Shown: positions 48,893 through 60,980 of the stretch, in pieces
Numbering within the stretch: position 1 is the stretch's first letter
How the letters are laid out: every line of letters begins with the position of its first letter
NCBI GenBank assembly: GCA_014529385.2
Contig: CM043947.1
Coordinates: 125,805,891-125,869,890, forward strand
Direction of reading: 5' to 3'
Source: Adiantum capillus-veneris
Lineage: Eukaryota; Streptophyta; Polypodiopsida; Polypodiales; Pteridaceae
Length of the DNA: 64,000 nucleotides
The notes under the pieces: model-generated
What the model was told of the DNA's origin: nothing
Seen by the model: the letters and a program-made list of their open reading frames with translations, nothing else
Database searches by the model: none
Translations under genes and position numbers: made by a program

Positions 48893-50690
48893 CTTAATAC
48901 GTGTATGAAGTCTCACAGACAGATTTTGCACAAGAAACACTAACAAGAAATCACAACATCATTCTGCATACCCTCTAGATGCAATACACAAAATTTCATG
49001 GAATTTGGAGCTTTTATAGGCACCCAAGAACCAAAAAACGCAAAGTCTCAGCCTAATCTCAATATTTGGCTTTAGACTTATAAAAAATGCTCCAAATCAT
49101 GTGAAATTTTGCGTACAGCAGAAACTTAGCCCAAATATCTTATGACTATGCTCAAAAGTGCATTCTGTGAAAAGAGACTTTATATGCGTGTAAAGACTAA
49201 CTCTGCAATAAGGGAGTGCTACTCACAAACTGATCACCCAAGCCTGCAAAGTATATCATGCCAAGCCTCTACACCAAATTTAGACCAAATTGGGAATGTA
49301 TTGGTCATCACTCACTTCAATTTCAAAAACAAAGTGTCTTAGCCTGAATTCTGGAATTAAGCTCAAGAACTCTTACCCAATTTCAGGTGTGCACCTATCG
49401 CAACCTTATAAACATCATGGACGAGGTCTGCAACAAATCTGGATCAAGGGTTCTCAAGTAGATTCTATATGTGTATAAAGTCTACAAGCCTAATTGATAT
49501 AGCAGGCTAGGTGGGATTTTGGGCTTTTAGTACTTGGGAAACATCATCATGAGCCCTCTAACACACATCAATCACAATTGGAGGTGATATGACCTTCATC
49601 CAATAAGAAAAGCTAAACATGTGTCATGACAAATCCTTAACACAATTCACAAGCCCAAAGTCATAACAGAGTTCATGGACACTTTACACAAGCCATACAG
49701 CACCAACCTATGGAATTTCTAACTGTTTTGCATCAATAGTCTTTATACGCGTATAAATTCTAAACTATTATTTGAGAGCCCAACCAAAAATTTCTTAGCA
49801 CTGGTTTGTGCACCATGTTACATATAATGCATACCTTCAATTTGGACAAGTTTGGGCTAGATAATTACCACTGGTAGTACAAAAGCAAAAATTTCCTCCT
49901 GTGGAGTATTCTAGACCCCATCCAATTAGTCCATATCCAAATGGGAATCAGAACTAATATTTGGTGTTCCAACCACCAAAGGAAGCTCCAGAAGAAGCCA
50001 AGGCGAGAAAACTCAATGAAGACTTCATACGCGTATGAAGACTCATAATGGTTAAATGATGGATTAGGGCAAAACTCTACACTCCAAGGCTTTTATCCCA
50101 ACAAAAGTAACCCAAAGCTCAAACCCCATCAAATTATGTAGCTATTTACCCATGTTAACCCCAATATCGGAAACCCAAGCTCCATATGTGAAATCTGGCT
50201 CCAGACTCAGAAGGAGAATCCAAAATCCAATTTCATTGTCACATGTGTGTATAACATGCTAATGACTACTTACAGCCAAGGTCTGAGTCATATCTAACAC
50301 AATAGGCTTCATACGCATATAAAGTCTCTCTGATGTGGAGATGAACCTGGAGATTAACATTGACCAATCTAAGCCTCAACAACAGGATTATGAGTACAGT
50401 TACCCAATTTCATCCCATTTAAGCCTCAAATACTCAAAAGTGAGCCCAAATCCAATTTCAAGCCGGCAAAGAGTCAAATGGTCATAGCTGGTCCAAACAA
50501 CATCCAAATTGAAATCAAGACATATATTCATGAAGTATATGATAAGTCTTGTGCTTATATAAACTATCACTCTGTTTTGAGCACTTAGACTTCATACACG
50601 TATGAAGTCTCACAACATCAATCAACACCCAAAAGCAATCATCATCCTATGCATTTCACCCTTAGGCGCTAGGTAGCTTGTTTTTCAATT
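48893..50690. repeat. Degenerate ~283-bp tandem array marked by a palindrome
   Basis: Seven copies of a palindrome-like motif (best: CTTCATACGCGTATGAAG) start at 48893, 49178, 49463, 49741, 50023, 50307 and 50590. The spacing is 285, 285, 278, 282, 284 and 283 bp. Between the motifs the units are strongly diverged but keep alignable pieces, for example an A(A/C)CAAATTT-like segment about 92 bp after the motif in units 1, 2 and 4. Tat/Ogre-type elements are known to carry tandem repeats downstream of pol; here the repeats lie after family C pol. Confidence 0.85.
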
Positions 50691-50763
50691 TAAGAGTCAT
50701 TTGGATAGATAGAATTTGAGAAAATGCAAGATTGGCTAATCACTTGAAGTGTCCACAGGATCT

Positions 50764-53700
50764 ATGGAGTCTAGTAAATCACGAGCAAAGAAGAAGAGGA
50801 TGTCTGTAAAAGACATAATTGCGGCCAGTGAACCATATACACTACCAGAGGAGACACTCAAGCCAGCCAAGGCCTAGATAGACGAGGCAACATTAGAAAA
50901 GGAAGGATTTACAGTGTATCAAGGCACCTTCAGAGACACACAAGGCAACACAGTGGATATCCCAATGAATGCACAAGAGATGTTAGAAATGGCAAACAAA
51001 GAAGACACCCTTACCTAGCTAGAAAGAGTGGACCTTCATAACTTCTACACGGCTCCACCAACAGGTGGATGTTCAGAGAGTATATGCGCTAGTCATCTCT
51101 ATTAAAAAAGACGGAAAGGCAGTGATAACAGGTTTGGATGGCCAGAAGACAGAAACTCTAATCACACCTCAAACCATAATGCACTTGGGCTCCACAACAA
51201 GGGAAGCTCAGTTAGAGAAAGAAGAGACGAGGTGAAAGTTTATGCACAAAAGAAGTTTAATAAGACATTCAAAGATCTGGTGGACCCATGAGCTGCAAAG
51301 ACATGCAAACTATACAACCAATACTTCCACGTTTGCAACAAGCGGCCACCGAAATACAAAACTCCTCCTCATGCAGTGGCAACCACTATAACTTGGGCTT
51401 TGAAGAGAAGTGTACCAAAAGAGGTGAACTACGCTCAATATCTGCATGAGCAGGTGATTGGCATAGGCATGGAAAAGCCCAAGTACATTGAAGGAGGAGA
51501 AACCTTGACAAAGATTGCATATGAGGCAATCGGAGCAAGAGGACATTGGCCAGAGCCAAAAACACAGAATGAATGGTTCAAGGTAAAACCTGATATCAAA
51601 GATGAGCAACAACTCCACCCATCACCACCAGGCTAAGAAGAAACTTGGAAATAGTTCCGGAAGACGAGCCTGTGGAGCCACTAAGGAAGAAAGGGAAAGT
51701 ATCAGCTAGGGAATCCAGACCCAAGGAAACACATAGTCATGAAGATGCTTGTATTGAAAGATTGATAGAATAATTTAGAGCAAAAAGGGCACTAAAAGGA
51801 GATTTCGAAGAATACTGGGTGCCAGACCTAGCCAAGGTGGGAGGAAGCTCCTCTAAACCACTAGAGGACCAATTTGACCATTACATTCGGGCGTATGAAG
51901 AGACAGAAAGGGTACTTGATCAGCAAAATTTAGAGCCTTTCATGATGGAGGAAATCCAAAACATCAAATAGAAGCTGAAAGAAACATTAGAAGAACATGA
52001 GAAGAAGGATCAAGATGAAGAGAAGAAGAAAGAGGAAACACCACCTTCTCCACCAAGATCTCCCAACCTCCTCCAAGCTCAAAACCATCTACACCCGAAC
52101 CTCAGTCTTCACCAAAAACAACAAAAGAGGCCACATTTGCACATGGAGATCAAGAACATGATGAAAGAAATACTTATGAAGATCTCATCCAAGCTCGATA
52201 TACTATGGCAGAAGCTTCCACAATGGTATATGGTACTCCGAACCCACCATGGGCTGCAAGGAAAGAAGAAGAAAGACAAGAGCTCCCAAGAAACAAAGAA
52301 AGAGATGATGAAGCGAAAAACAGGAAGGTAGACCATGGATCTCAACAAAGAACTCTAGAGAGATACTCACCCCAACCCGGAGTGCCAGGGATGGTTCAAG
52401 TCCCCACGATGCCTCAATGGAGACCCTTAGCTAGCCCATTCCAAGCACCACCGGTAGGAGCGCTAATCAGTATGGGCTATCAGGTTCCACTAGCTGGTTC
52501 AATCAATAGACCCACAACTCGAAACCTTGTCGCAGCCAACTGAAGACGACATAAGAGCCGCTTATCAAATACTGGATAGAGTCAGGACGCGGTCTCTTGC
52601 CATTGCTGAAGAGAACAACATGCTGCATACTAGGGATGACAACATGCAAATGGAACATGAAAACCTATCAAATTTGGTACAAGATACCCACTTGAAGGCC
52701 AAAGAAGTAGAGAAAGAGCTCGACACTCTTACTACAACACTAAGGGAATCTTAAAGCAAACGAGACACTCTCTTGCTAGAGATGACTAAAGCATCAAGAG
52801 CAATCAAGACTCTCCAGCAAAAAAATCAGGCCTTGGATGACTTAGAAGCAGCAAAGGATGAAGTCCTAGAGCTGAAGGAAAAGTTAGAGCTCCAGGACAA
52901 GAAAATCAAAAGACTAAGGGCTACACCAAGGATCGAGAGAACAAGTGCAGGAGCAGACGCCCAAGTCATACAAGCACTGGAGGCACAAATCATTGCCCTG
53001 CAGAAGGAACATCGGCTAGAGCAAAGAAAAATGATGCATATGGCAGAAGAATCTCTAGCCACCGAAGAAAGAATGAGAGAAAAACACCAAGTTCTCCAGA
53101 AAGAACATGAGGAACTTCAACAGAACTTGGAAACATTGCAAGGTAAAATGGTTGACATGGCTGAGAAAGCAACTCAACAAGCACATTGGCGCAAAGATAG
53201 ATCACTGACTTGCAAAAGGAAATAGCGGCTTTAAGGACACAGGAATCAGAATCAGGGCATAGTGAAATAGAAACAAATGCTAGAGATGAGCCCATGGAAA
53301 TTCCTGAAGGAGCCGAAGATATCCAGCAGAAGGAAGAATAGGAGGAAACAGGGGAAGACCAATCACACCCACTAGAAGCAGAGGAGGAGACACGCCTAGC
53401 GAAGACGACAACAGAAGACCACAAGGCAGCCTTGGAATTCTGTAGGAGTCCAAGGGCTGGCGGAAAATGTACTTAGGGAGGAATGGATGCAATCCACACT
53501 CCCATATCCTCTCCTAAAGTATGAGGTGATACTAATCAGGAAAAGAGTCAAAGCAGAAGCCACAGAGTCGGTCTATGAAGGAGATGCCAAGAAGACGGAG
53601 GATGTAGGTAGAGTGGTGGACTCACAACCAAGAGGGAGAAAAGCCTGTCTCCTAAAGTACCCAGTTTTTTTGAAATACTTGGTGGAGGCTCCAAAGATTA

Positions 53701-54200
53701 TTAGAGATGACCTCCTATTTTGCCCAGTCCCTCATGTTGGCACTTGGGCAAATCATTTCAGAATCCTGCAGGCTCATTCGAACTGACTCAACTACCCGTC
53801 CATGCATGCACCCAGAGGAGGAGAGAGAATATGTGTCTCTTATATGGTGAAAACCCTGAAGGAAACCATTAAGATCTTCACAGGCTCTCCGGATTTGACC
53901 TGCGTCATGATAAAAAAAATCTGCAAAACCTTGTTGGCTTGTTTTGAAATGTTCATGCCTTCTAAAGCGACGGATTCTACACTCCTATCAACAGGCGACA
54001 CTGTCCCTGCAATGACATATGATCTGTCATAACAACCATCTCCAAAGGTTTTACATCTGCTATATCAGAGAATTATGTTCCAGCCCAGCTATCACATGTA
54101 AGCCTATGAAGAAGCTTTCTACACTGGATTCTTTACTTGTGATAGCAAGGTATTTGGCCCAACGGTCACTTTGGGGATCATTCAATAAGAATCATACCTA
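50764..54200 (+). pseudogene. Long coiled-coil ORF of retroelement context, decayed
   Basis: Starting at ATG 50764, a coding signal continues for about 3.4 kb with frameshifts and stops (TAG at 50875 and 51016, each likely from CAG). Readable parts: SKSRAKKKRMSVKDIIAASE; ISIKKDGKAVITGLDG; KRPPKYKTPPHAVATTITWA; EVNYAQYLHEQVIGIGM; a Pro/Glu-rich segment; then from 52527 to 53225 a long heptad-rich coiled coil (EENNMLHTRDDNMQMEHENL, LQKEHEELQQNLETLQGKM); and a tail at 53487-54030. No family is recognised. It lies between the tandem array and a GA tract whose flank matches the one preceding family C gag, so it could be an ORF normally placed before gag in family C. Confidence 0.5.
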
Positions 54201-54207
54201 AAGCTGC

Positions 54208-54211
<4 letters not shown>

Positions 54212-54302
<91 letters not shown>
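54212..54302. repeat. (GA)n tract, 91 bp
   Basis: Pure GA followed by CTTGATCTCTTCGCTACG. The flank matches that of the tract at 37162-37288. Confidence 0.97.
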
Positions 54303-54305
<3 letters not shown>

Positions 54306-54914
54306 GATCTCTTCGCTACGTGCGCTATGAAAGGCCCATTGCTGAAGCGACACCACCACTATGCTAGCAATTGCAAGGGCTTCCCTCCGACGCCAATAGT
54401 GTATGATTTTGACAATGATATGAAGAGAGTGCCTACAAGCTTTCGCGTGAGTTTTCTTGCAAACCGGATATCCATTTGGTGACTTCTTTGTACCTATGGG
54501 TTTACGGTGAGTAGGAGTACATGTTAGGACCATACGCCATGAAAAACGGTAACTTTTATTTTGCTACCTGTCTTTATACGCGATTGTCGCAAGGGGTAGT
54601 TGGAGGTGGGTTATCCAGTCACAATCCATAGGATATTGATCTCAAGGCAAGGAGAATGTACCTTATGATTTTTGTGACGTTTCGAATGTGTTTGACCTAG
54701 ATTCATGAGCGTTAGCGTTGTAGTTTGGAATGTCTTCACTAGTACGATCTTTGACCCGATTTCCTTATTAGTGATTGTCTTACAAGGTCAAGAAGTAGGT
54801 TCATAACCCTCTTCTTGTTTCCATGCACCTACAGTTTAAGCTTCATCCTCGGTCGACATAGAGTTGTTGGTTTTGTTCTCGCTATGATAGCGTCTGCTCG
54901 TGGCATACCTGCCA
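54303..54914. other. No clear gene; short open stretch at its start
   Basis: A frame at about 54330-54476 (GPLLKRHHHYASNCKGFPP, then DFDNDMKRVPTSFRV) could be coding continuation after the GA tract, but it resembles nothing known to me. The remainder to 54914 shows no gene. Confidence 0.4.
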
Positions 54915-55118
54915 ACACCCTTTGAGAGAGAGGACTTGATAAATGAAAAATCAACTAATTTAATCTCCTAAATTATCATTGGACCCCTTGGGTGGCCATC
55001 CAATAGGCTTCAGGCACACCACGAGGGCAACATGAGGAGGAACTTGACAAGTGTCCCCTTTGCTTTCTTTGTACCAAGCATGCCTTGTGTGAGCGTGTGA
55101 GTGTTCTCTCTCATCCCC
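54915..55118 (-). mobile_element. LTR-B fragment (3' LTR start), minus orientation
   Basis: The reverse complement parallels the first ~200 bp of the plus-strand LTR-B: GGATGAGAGAGAA, GGACAC-TGTCA-GTTCCT, CCTATTGGATGGCCA. Next to it (about 55120-55136) lies CAAGGAGGGGGCGAG on the minus strand, the same PPT as at 17569. The left end is cut at about 54915. Confidence 0.65.
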
Positions 55119-55164
55119 CCTCTTGTAGGACTCGCCCCCTCCTTGTAGGATTGGATATTTGACT

Positions 55165-55435
55165 TTTAACACCTCAAGCCCCTCAAGCTTAGGCCCGGTT
55201 CCCACCACAAGCTTGGCCCTTAAGCACTTCAAACTTGGGTTGGGTTCTCACCTCAAGTACAACCCTAGCATCTCAAGCATGTCAAGCACCTCAAACACCT
55301 CAATCATCAAACACCTCAAGCATCTCAAGAACCTCAATCATCAAGCACCTCAAGCACCTTAGTCATGAAGCATGACAAGCACCTCAAGCACCTAAGCTTG
55401 GGCCCGGTTCCCACCTCAAGCTCAGCCCTACCTAA
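55165..55435. repeat. CAAGCACCT-type minisatellite
   Basis: Short units of the form CAAGCACCT(CAA) recur irregularly about twenty times. Two longer blocks with AAGCTTAGGCCCGGTTCCCACC flank them (55185 and 55395, the second with minor differences). Confidence 0.85.
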
Positions 55436-55439
55436 GGTC

Positions 55440-56996
55440 AAAGGAATTTTACACTAACTATTGGAGGTCTTCAATGAAGCTAACCCTAAGGTCTTATGTT
55501 CCATTGGTTAGCCTTGCTCTTTGATAGACCATCTCTCATTTGGGCCCCTTTACCATTGGCCCCGTGTTGAGATAGACCTATAAGCACATGTATATATCTT
55601 AACCCTTGTTCCTGTTTATTCTCCCACATTAAGTGATCAATTTAATATGAGAAAATCATTTGGGTTGGTTAGATATTAGATTTTATGACATTACTTCTCT
55701 CTTGAAATCATAGTCGTCCTCGACTATGAGGTAGAAGAGATAAAGCCGTAGTCGTTGATCAAGCTAACTTAGCGAATAGAAGATCCCTTTTTTACCCTAC
55801 GACATCTTTCTAAGATGGATGAATAATCCATTTGGTGCTTGGGCAACATAGCTGCCGCAAGCATGTCTGCTCTTTAGTCCATTTCATTCTCCCAAAGTAG
55901 AGCGACAAATTCTATGTGGTGTTTGAGAGAGGTGGTCACCACAAACATGATCCTGAGTATGCATATTTCTTAAAAATTTGTGCACAAAAACATAAAGACA
56001 GAGTCTTATAAGACAAAAACATTGATCATTTAAAATGCTTTTCTTTAACATTTGCTTACTCTTCTGTGTCATTGTAAGCATCATGAACAAGGTTAATACT
56101 ATCCTTAAGCTATGTTCTTTGCATGCATTTAGCATCTTTGAAAGGATAATTCTTAAATTTAGTAAGATATCGTCAGTAATCTTATCATTTCTTAATACCT
56201 TGTCTTTATGTCAAAAATTGAACTTGGTTTGGAGCTCCTCTTCTTCATCCTCGATCTTTGGTGGACCTTCAATTACGGTCTCTCTTGGTGGATCTCCTTT
56301 ATAAGGCTTGAATAGGCTCTCATGAAAAATATTATGTATGAGCCAGTAGTCGAGAAACTTTAATTGATAAGCCATCTTATGGATGGGCTTGAAAATTTAT
56401 AAGGGGCCATAGTATCTTTGTGTCTGCTTAGCATAATACCTTTAGTGGCTTCGGCTTGCAAGGTGGCGTTTCCCATGGCTAGCTACAACCTTGTAACAAG
56501 GTAATTAACAAACATGGGGCATTATCATTAGCACCTTCATGTGCAAAATCAAAGCTATCATTGTTCATTCTACTCTCTTGGTTATTGTCAGCTATGTTAA
56601 TTAAACTTGTATGTTTACTTAGTGTAATTTTTGGCAATTCAAAACTTTAGTTGCTACTCCTCTTAGCCTTTGAAAATTTGGCTCTGAAGTATCTATACCC
56701 ATGGCTCAAAGTAGTTAATTATAGAGAGTACTGGAGTAGGTCTAGCATAGAAGAGTTATTGAGGGTTAGCTCCTTTCGGACTTCTTATGGGTCAATAATG
56801 GTAAAGCCGTAGGAAAGTCTAAAAAGACTCCATTATTAGGTCCAAAGCTCCCAAGGTGTGTAGCATATCCCACATAGTGGGCTCAACAAAACCAATAATA
56901 CATCCCAGTTCCATCTACCGTAATATAATTAACAACATCAACCATTTATAGGCTACTTAAGGACCTCTCTTCTTAAGCAAGAAAAGAGAAACCAAT
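55440..56996 (-). pseudogene. Internally deleted LTR-B element: integrase tail and 3' UTR
   Basis: On the minus strand, 56200-56460 reads a RYYGP core, HKMAYQLKFL, LIHNIFHESLFKPYKGDPP and a DEEEEL hinge, after frame corrections. This matches the integrase tail of the element at 16450-16690. 55600-55880 matches the 3' UTR at 17000-17300. From about 56470 to 56990 some decayed sequence and the short leader run directly into the PBS, so gag, protease, RT and most of integrase are gone. What remains is a non-autonomous deletion derivative of about 1.9 kb internal length. No intact ORF is present. Confidence 0.65.
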
Positions 56997-57009
56997 TGCT
57001 TTGATACCA
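56997..57009 (-). other. tRNA-Met-type PBS
   Basis: The minus strand reads TGGTATCAAAGCA one base after the LTR. The leader next to it (GGACCTCTCTTCTTAAGCAA on the plus strand) matches that near 21680. Confidence 0.8.
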
Positions 57010-57010
57010 A

Positions 57011-57640
57011 TGTAATGGAAATGGACTAATAACTTGTAGAATAGCGAAATTAAGAGAATTAGAGTGAGCAACTTTGTGATATTATTTTGAGAGCATAGAG
57101 GGTGAACTTAATTGGTAGTATCAACTTAATCATAACACTTGATTAAGTAGGCATGAACAATACTTTTGCAAGAGAGCGAGTTTAGAGAACATGACAACAG
57201 TTGAGGACCGGATTTATGTGGAGCCGGTCCCCCCTCCAATAGGCATTTGTATTATAGATTCTCCCACTAAGGGAGACTTGATACAATACAATTTTTGTGT
57301 TCCTTGAGACCTCTTTGGCTGTATGAAGAAGGAACCTTCATACACCAAGATTTTTCTTAAGAGAAAAAAATCAATCTTAGCTTGAAAACAATCAAGAACT
57401 TGTGAACATCGTTAATCCTTATGTTCCCTAAATCATTTGAATGCATGAAGATGTAAACTTTTATGCATCAAATTGTGTCCAAAGCAACAATTAATCTACT
57501 TTGCAATAACAAATAATCTACTTGCATTAAGTAATTAATCTATGTGCAATAATCCATTAGACTTCTTGCAATAAGCATAATATAAGCTTTATAGAAAGCA
57601 TTAACTATCCCAAGCCTGAGTGCCAAGACCTCAAACTTGC
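57011..57640 (-). mobile_element. LTR-B, minus orientation (5' LTR), truncated
   Basis: TGTAATGGAAATGGAC onward is closely similar to 35873-36500. Homology ends near 57640 (after CCAAGACCTCAA), where the duplicated PEBP segment begins, so that segment or a rearrangement cut the LTR. Confidence 0.8.
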
Positions 57641-57644
57641 AAGT

Positions 57645-60210
57645 TAACAATATTGAAATGTTTGGGTGTATGCAATTACAATGATATTGTGGTAATAAAG
57701 ACACATGTATGCTCACTTTGGGTGCTCGAAGAGAGAATTTATATCGAAAGGTGAGCGATCTAAGGAGGGAGGAACCATGCTATTGATGGCAAGAGGAACT
57801 CAACATGTATATTAAGATAACATTGAAGATTGAAGTGGTATGCACCTTCGAGCACAAGTTCAATATACAACAATGATTGAAGAAGATGTTATAACCTCTA
57901 TATAAAAAGAAAATTGTAGGTAATTTTTATTATCTTAAATTTGAACGAATACAATGAAACTTTAGGAGTCAATATCTACTATATAGACCGTTCCTACCAC
58001 CGGATATTCAAGGCCTTATGTATGAATAAAACCACGAGTGTCAAAATTTGAAGGTAATGGAGTTGTTATGTTTTGGATATTCTCGTGTTTGTGAGCCTGT
58101 TGAAATGAACAAAATTAATCATTTAGGGTTTCACTTATACTTAAAGTTTTGTAAACGCTAATCATGCACCATGAAAGGATATATAATGAAATAATGTCTT
58201 GGGGTGAAAACTAAAAGCGAGAAGAATAATGTGGTACATTGAATAATCGCACGATGGAAAGCCCAAGCATCGTTTTTATAAAAAATCTCTTAAATTGTGT
58301 TTTCCAATAGTAAATAAATTTAAAGTATACTTGTTTAAAAAAGAGGTTCTAGTAGCGATGGATCCCATATGGTGAAGGAAAAAATGTTGGAGCTCTTGGC
58401 CCCAAATATCTGAGAACAATCTCACCAACTTGTGTTACATCTGTAGGTCAAATTAGTAGATGGCCATATTATGTGATGACAAAAGAACGCATTTATTGAT
58501 GTCTGATATCTATCTTCATATCCAAGAGTCACTATACCCACTATCTTATCATGCATAGCTAAAAAGTTTAAAAAGAAAAATAGTAGAAAAATTCCAAGAG
58601 AATGTGTATATTGTGTGAATTTTTTCGTTCGTCAGTCTTACTCATGATCGAAAATCACTTCTTATTCCATCATGAAACAAATGTGTATAAACCATATTAG
58701 GTTAAATATGGGTTAATGGATCCATTCTATTCCTTTCTTAAGAATCCATAATCTAAACCATTGCAAGAGACAGATATGATACATTGATAAATAAGATAAT
58801 AGTTGTTGCTAGAAAGAGACACTCTGACGTAAAAGTAATACAGGATAGCAAGAAAATACATTGACACATATATTCATAAACAAATTAAATGTTTGTAACA
58901 TTGGTGTACATTCAGGATATGATCACAAGAACAATAGTTGCCAGTAAGATGCAACTATGCCAAAATTGACATAGTTATAAAAAACCTTGCATATTTGCAT
59001 ATAATTGCAACATGTGGGACCATGCATGAGGCACAACTATTTTAGAATGTACTAATAACTATGCATCATGTGACCACTGCCTTATGCAAGAAATTGAGAT
59101 ATAGTTGTTGGGGGGGGGGGGGGGGGGGCGGGGCGGGGGCGACACCCCATGTGAACCAGAAATAAAGTTGTATGGGAAAACCTTGAGTGGGCAAGATGGA
59201 ACCGGAAATGTTGGAAATGATCCAATGGATAACGTTTTTGAGGATCAGGGTGGAAGGATTGTAGGCATCGGGGTCAAGAGTGAGCAGCGTGTACGAGGAG
59301 CCAACATTGAGCAACGACTCGAAGCAAAAGACAGCAGGCTGGACACTTGTCTGGGTGATGGTGAGGACCAGGCCATTTGTTGAGCTGCTGGATGACGGGC
59401 GGCTGCCTAAAAAAGAGCAGCTGAAGGGTGATGTCGGGCGTGCCCCCGTAGACGTCCAGCCATGGTGGTATTGTGGTCTCTCTGAGCGCGTCTGCGCTTG
59501 AGCTCATGGGCATGCCTGTAGGAGGAGACAAAGAGGCCATAGCATAAATATTTTTATCACACACCTGACACCCACTATGCTGCGCCCAAAGTATATAAGC
59601 GCCATTCTGTGTGTGTGTGTGTGTGTGTGCGCGCGACTGTGGCTTTGTCCTTTCTGAGCTCGCCAATGGCTTGCTTTATAACTAACACACACCACCTAAG
59701 TTGCTGAACCCCTCCTCGCGAGCCGCCAAGTTGCTAGGTAAATTTCATTGAGAGTGGATTATGGATTTGACATTGTGAGTTGGGACCTCACAGTTTTAGA
59801 GGTCAACCCCTCCCCTCAATAAATGTACTTACGTATGATTTGATGTCAACACCTCTTTTGTATAAATGTATAATGTAGTTATGAACTCATGATTATGGCC
59901 CATGTGCTCTTGTAGAAAACATAGAGCCGATTCGCCTGCCACGGTGCTACTCTTGTCTTGCATCTTGCATTGCCAACACCACCTAGTTGACAAATAGTCT
60001 GGATTCTATAAATCATAGAGGGTGGATGATGGATGTGACATTGTGACCCCGTGAGTTGGGACCTCACATCGCTCACAAATTTGGAGGTGAATCCTTCTCC
60101 TCAAAAAATGTGTTAATATGATTTGATGCCAATACCTCTACTCTATAAATGTCGTTATGATTATGTCACATGTGCTCTTGTTGACATTGTAGAGCGGATC
60201 TGCATGCACA
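57645..60210. repeat. Duplicated 2.56-kb segment, copy B
   Basis: Same orientation and gene content as 31335-33897, about 26.3 kb downstream. The left edge lies at the broken LTR-B; the right edge is near GCATGCAC at 60210. The G tract (59110-59128) is in the same place as in copy A. Where copy A has a CT tract, copy B has GT (about 59608-59629). It too has no recognised terminal repeats. Confidence 0.85.
59129..59540 (-). pseudogene. Truncated PEBP (FT/TFL1/MFT superfamily) frame, copy B
   Basis: The Met at 59540 (MASLSPPTGMPMSSS) gives a longer N-terminus than copy A. The frame reads PWLDVYGGTPDITLQLLF and then shifts near the middle (after VIQQLNKW). In the next frame it continues SSYTLLTLDPDAYNPSTLIL, KNVIHWIISNI and TQGFPIQLYFWFTWG before the G/C tract. 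It has lost the same C-terminal third as copy A, so truncation predates duplication. Substitutions in the signature (SPST to NPST, IPD to ISG) and the frameshift indicate no constraint now. Confidence 0.72.
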
Positions 60211-60980
60211 TTAGGAAAAATATTAACCCTCTAGGGGCCCTTTGGGATTAAGGTTAATTAGAGGCCAGCCAATGAGAAGAGGGTGGTGGACACACTCTAT
60301 GCCCTCAAAAATGTAGGGGGACAAAGTAGTCTTACACTTCTTAAATGGGCTCTTACTTAGTGAGAAGGTGGGGGGGGGGGGGGGGGGGGGGGGTGTGTGG
60401 GCCATATGGAACCTCCAACTTCCCTCCCTTTTGATCCGATTTTGAAAAAATCCCAAAAATTTGAAAATTTTCAAAACTCAAATTTCATCTTCTTAAAACC
60501 CCCCTAAAACTATTTTATGGTCAAAAAAGCATTTTTTGACCTCAAAAAGTCAAAAAGTGCACCCAAAAACCGTAAAATTCAAAATTTTTAAAAAACTTTT
60601 GAAAAATATTTTTTTGCTATCCAGAGCTCCCCCAAAAGTAGTTCTTAGGCAAAAAGTGATTTTCTCTCTCTAGAACCCCCCTTTTCCAACCCCTCCTTGG
60701 TTGCAACTATCACACTCATCCTCTACTCCAACACACTCTCTCTCTACACCATCTCCATTGCTGCAGTAAGGAAGCTCCTCTCTCCTCCCCTACCACCTTC
60801 CATTGCCACACCAAGCAAAGGTTATCCACCTTCTCCTCCCATTGCCACACCAAGCAAGGGTTATCCACCTTCTCCTCCCATTGCCACAAGGGTTATCCAC
60901 CTTCTCATATCACTTTATCCTCTGTACATTGTAGCAACAAGCAAGGTCCTTCTCCTCCTCCTAGTTTTCTTTGCTCAACC
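60211..60980 (+). other. Upstream region of the unknown gene at 60981, with G tract and 39-bp repeats
   Basis: No gene is seen. It contains a 24-nt G tract (60370-60393), an A-rich stretch with many AAAA/TTTT blocks, CT-rich DNA from 60660 and three 39-bp units starting CATTGCCACA at 60801, 60840 and 60879 (the third is shortened). The CT-rich part and repeats probably form the 5' UTR. No clear TATA box was found. Confidence 0.5.
60801..60908 (+). repeat. 39-bp tandem repeats, three copies
   Basis: Units read CATTGCCACACCAAGCAA... and end CACCTTCTCCTCC. The first two are nearly identical and the third lacks about 11 bp. They lie just before the start codon at 60981. Confidence 0.9.

Noticed and set aside
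48893-50690. CRISPR-like array, because short palindromic motifs recur at regular spacing
   Set aside because: Spacing is ~283 bp, the intervening DNA is itself repeat-derived, and the context is eukaryotic.
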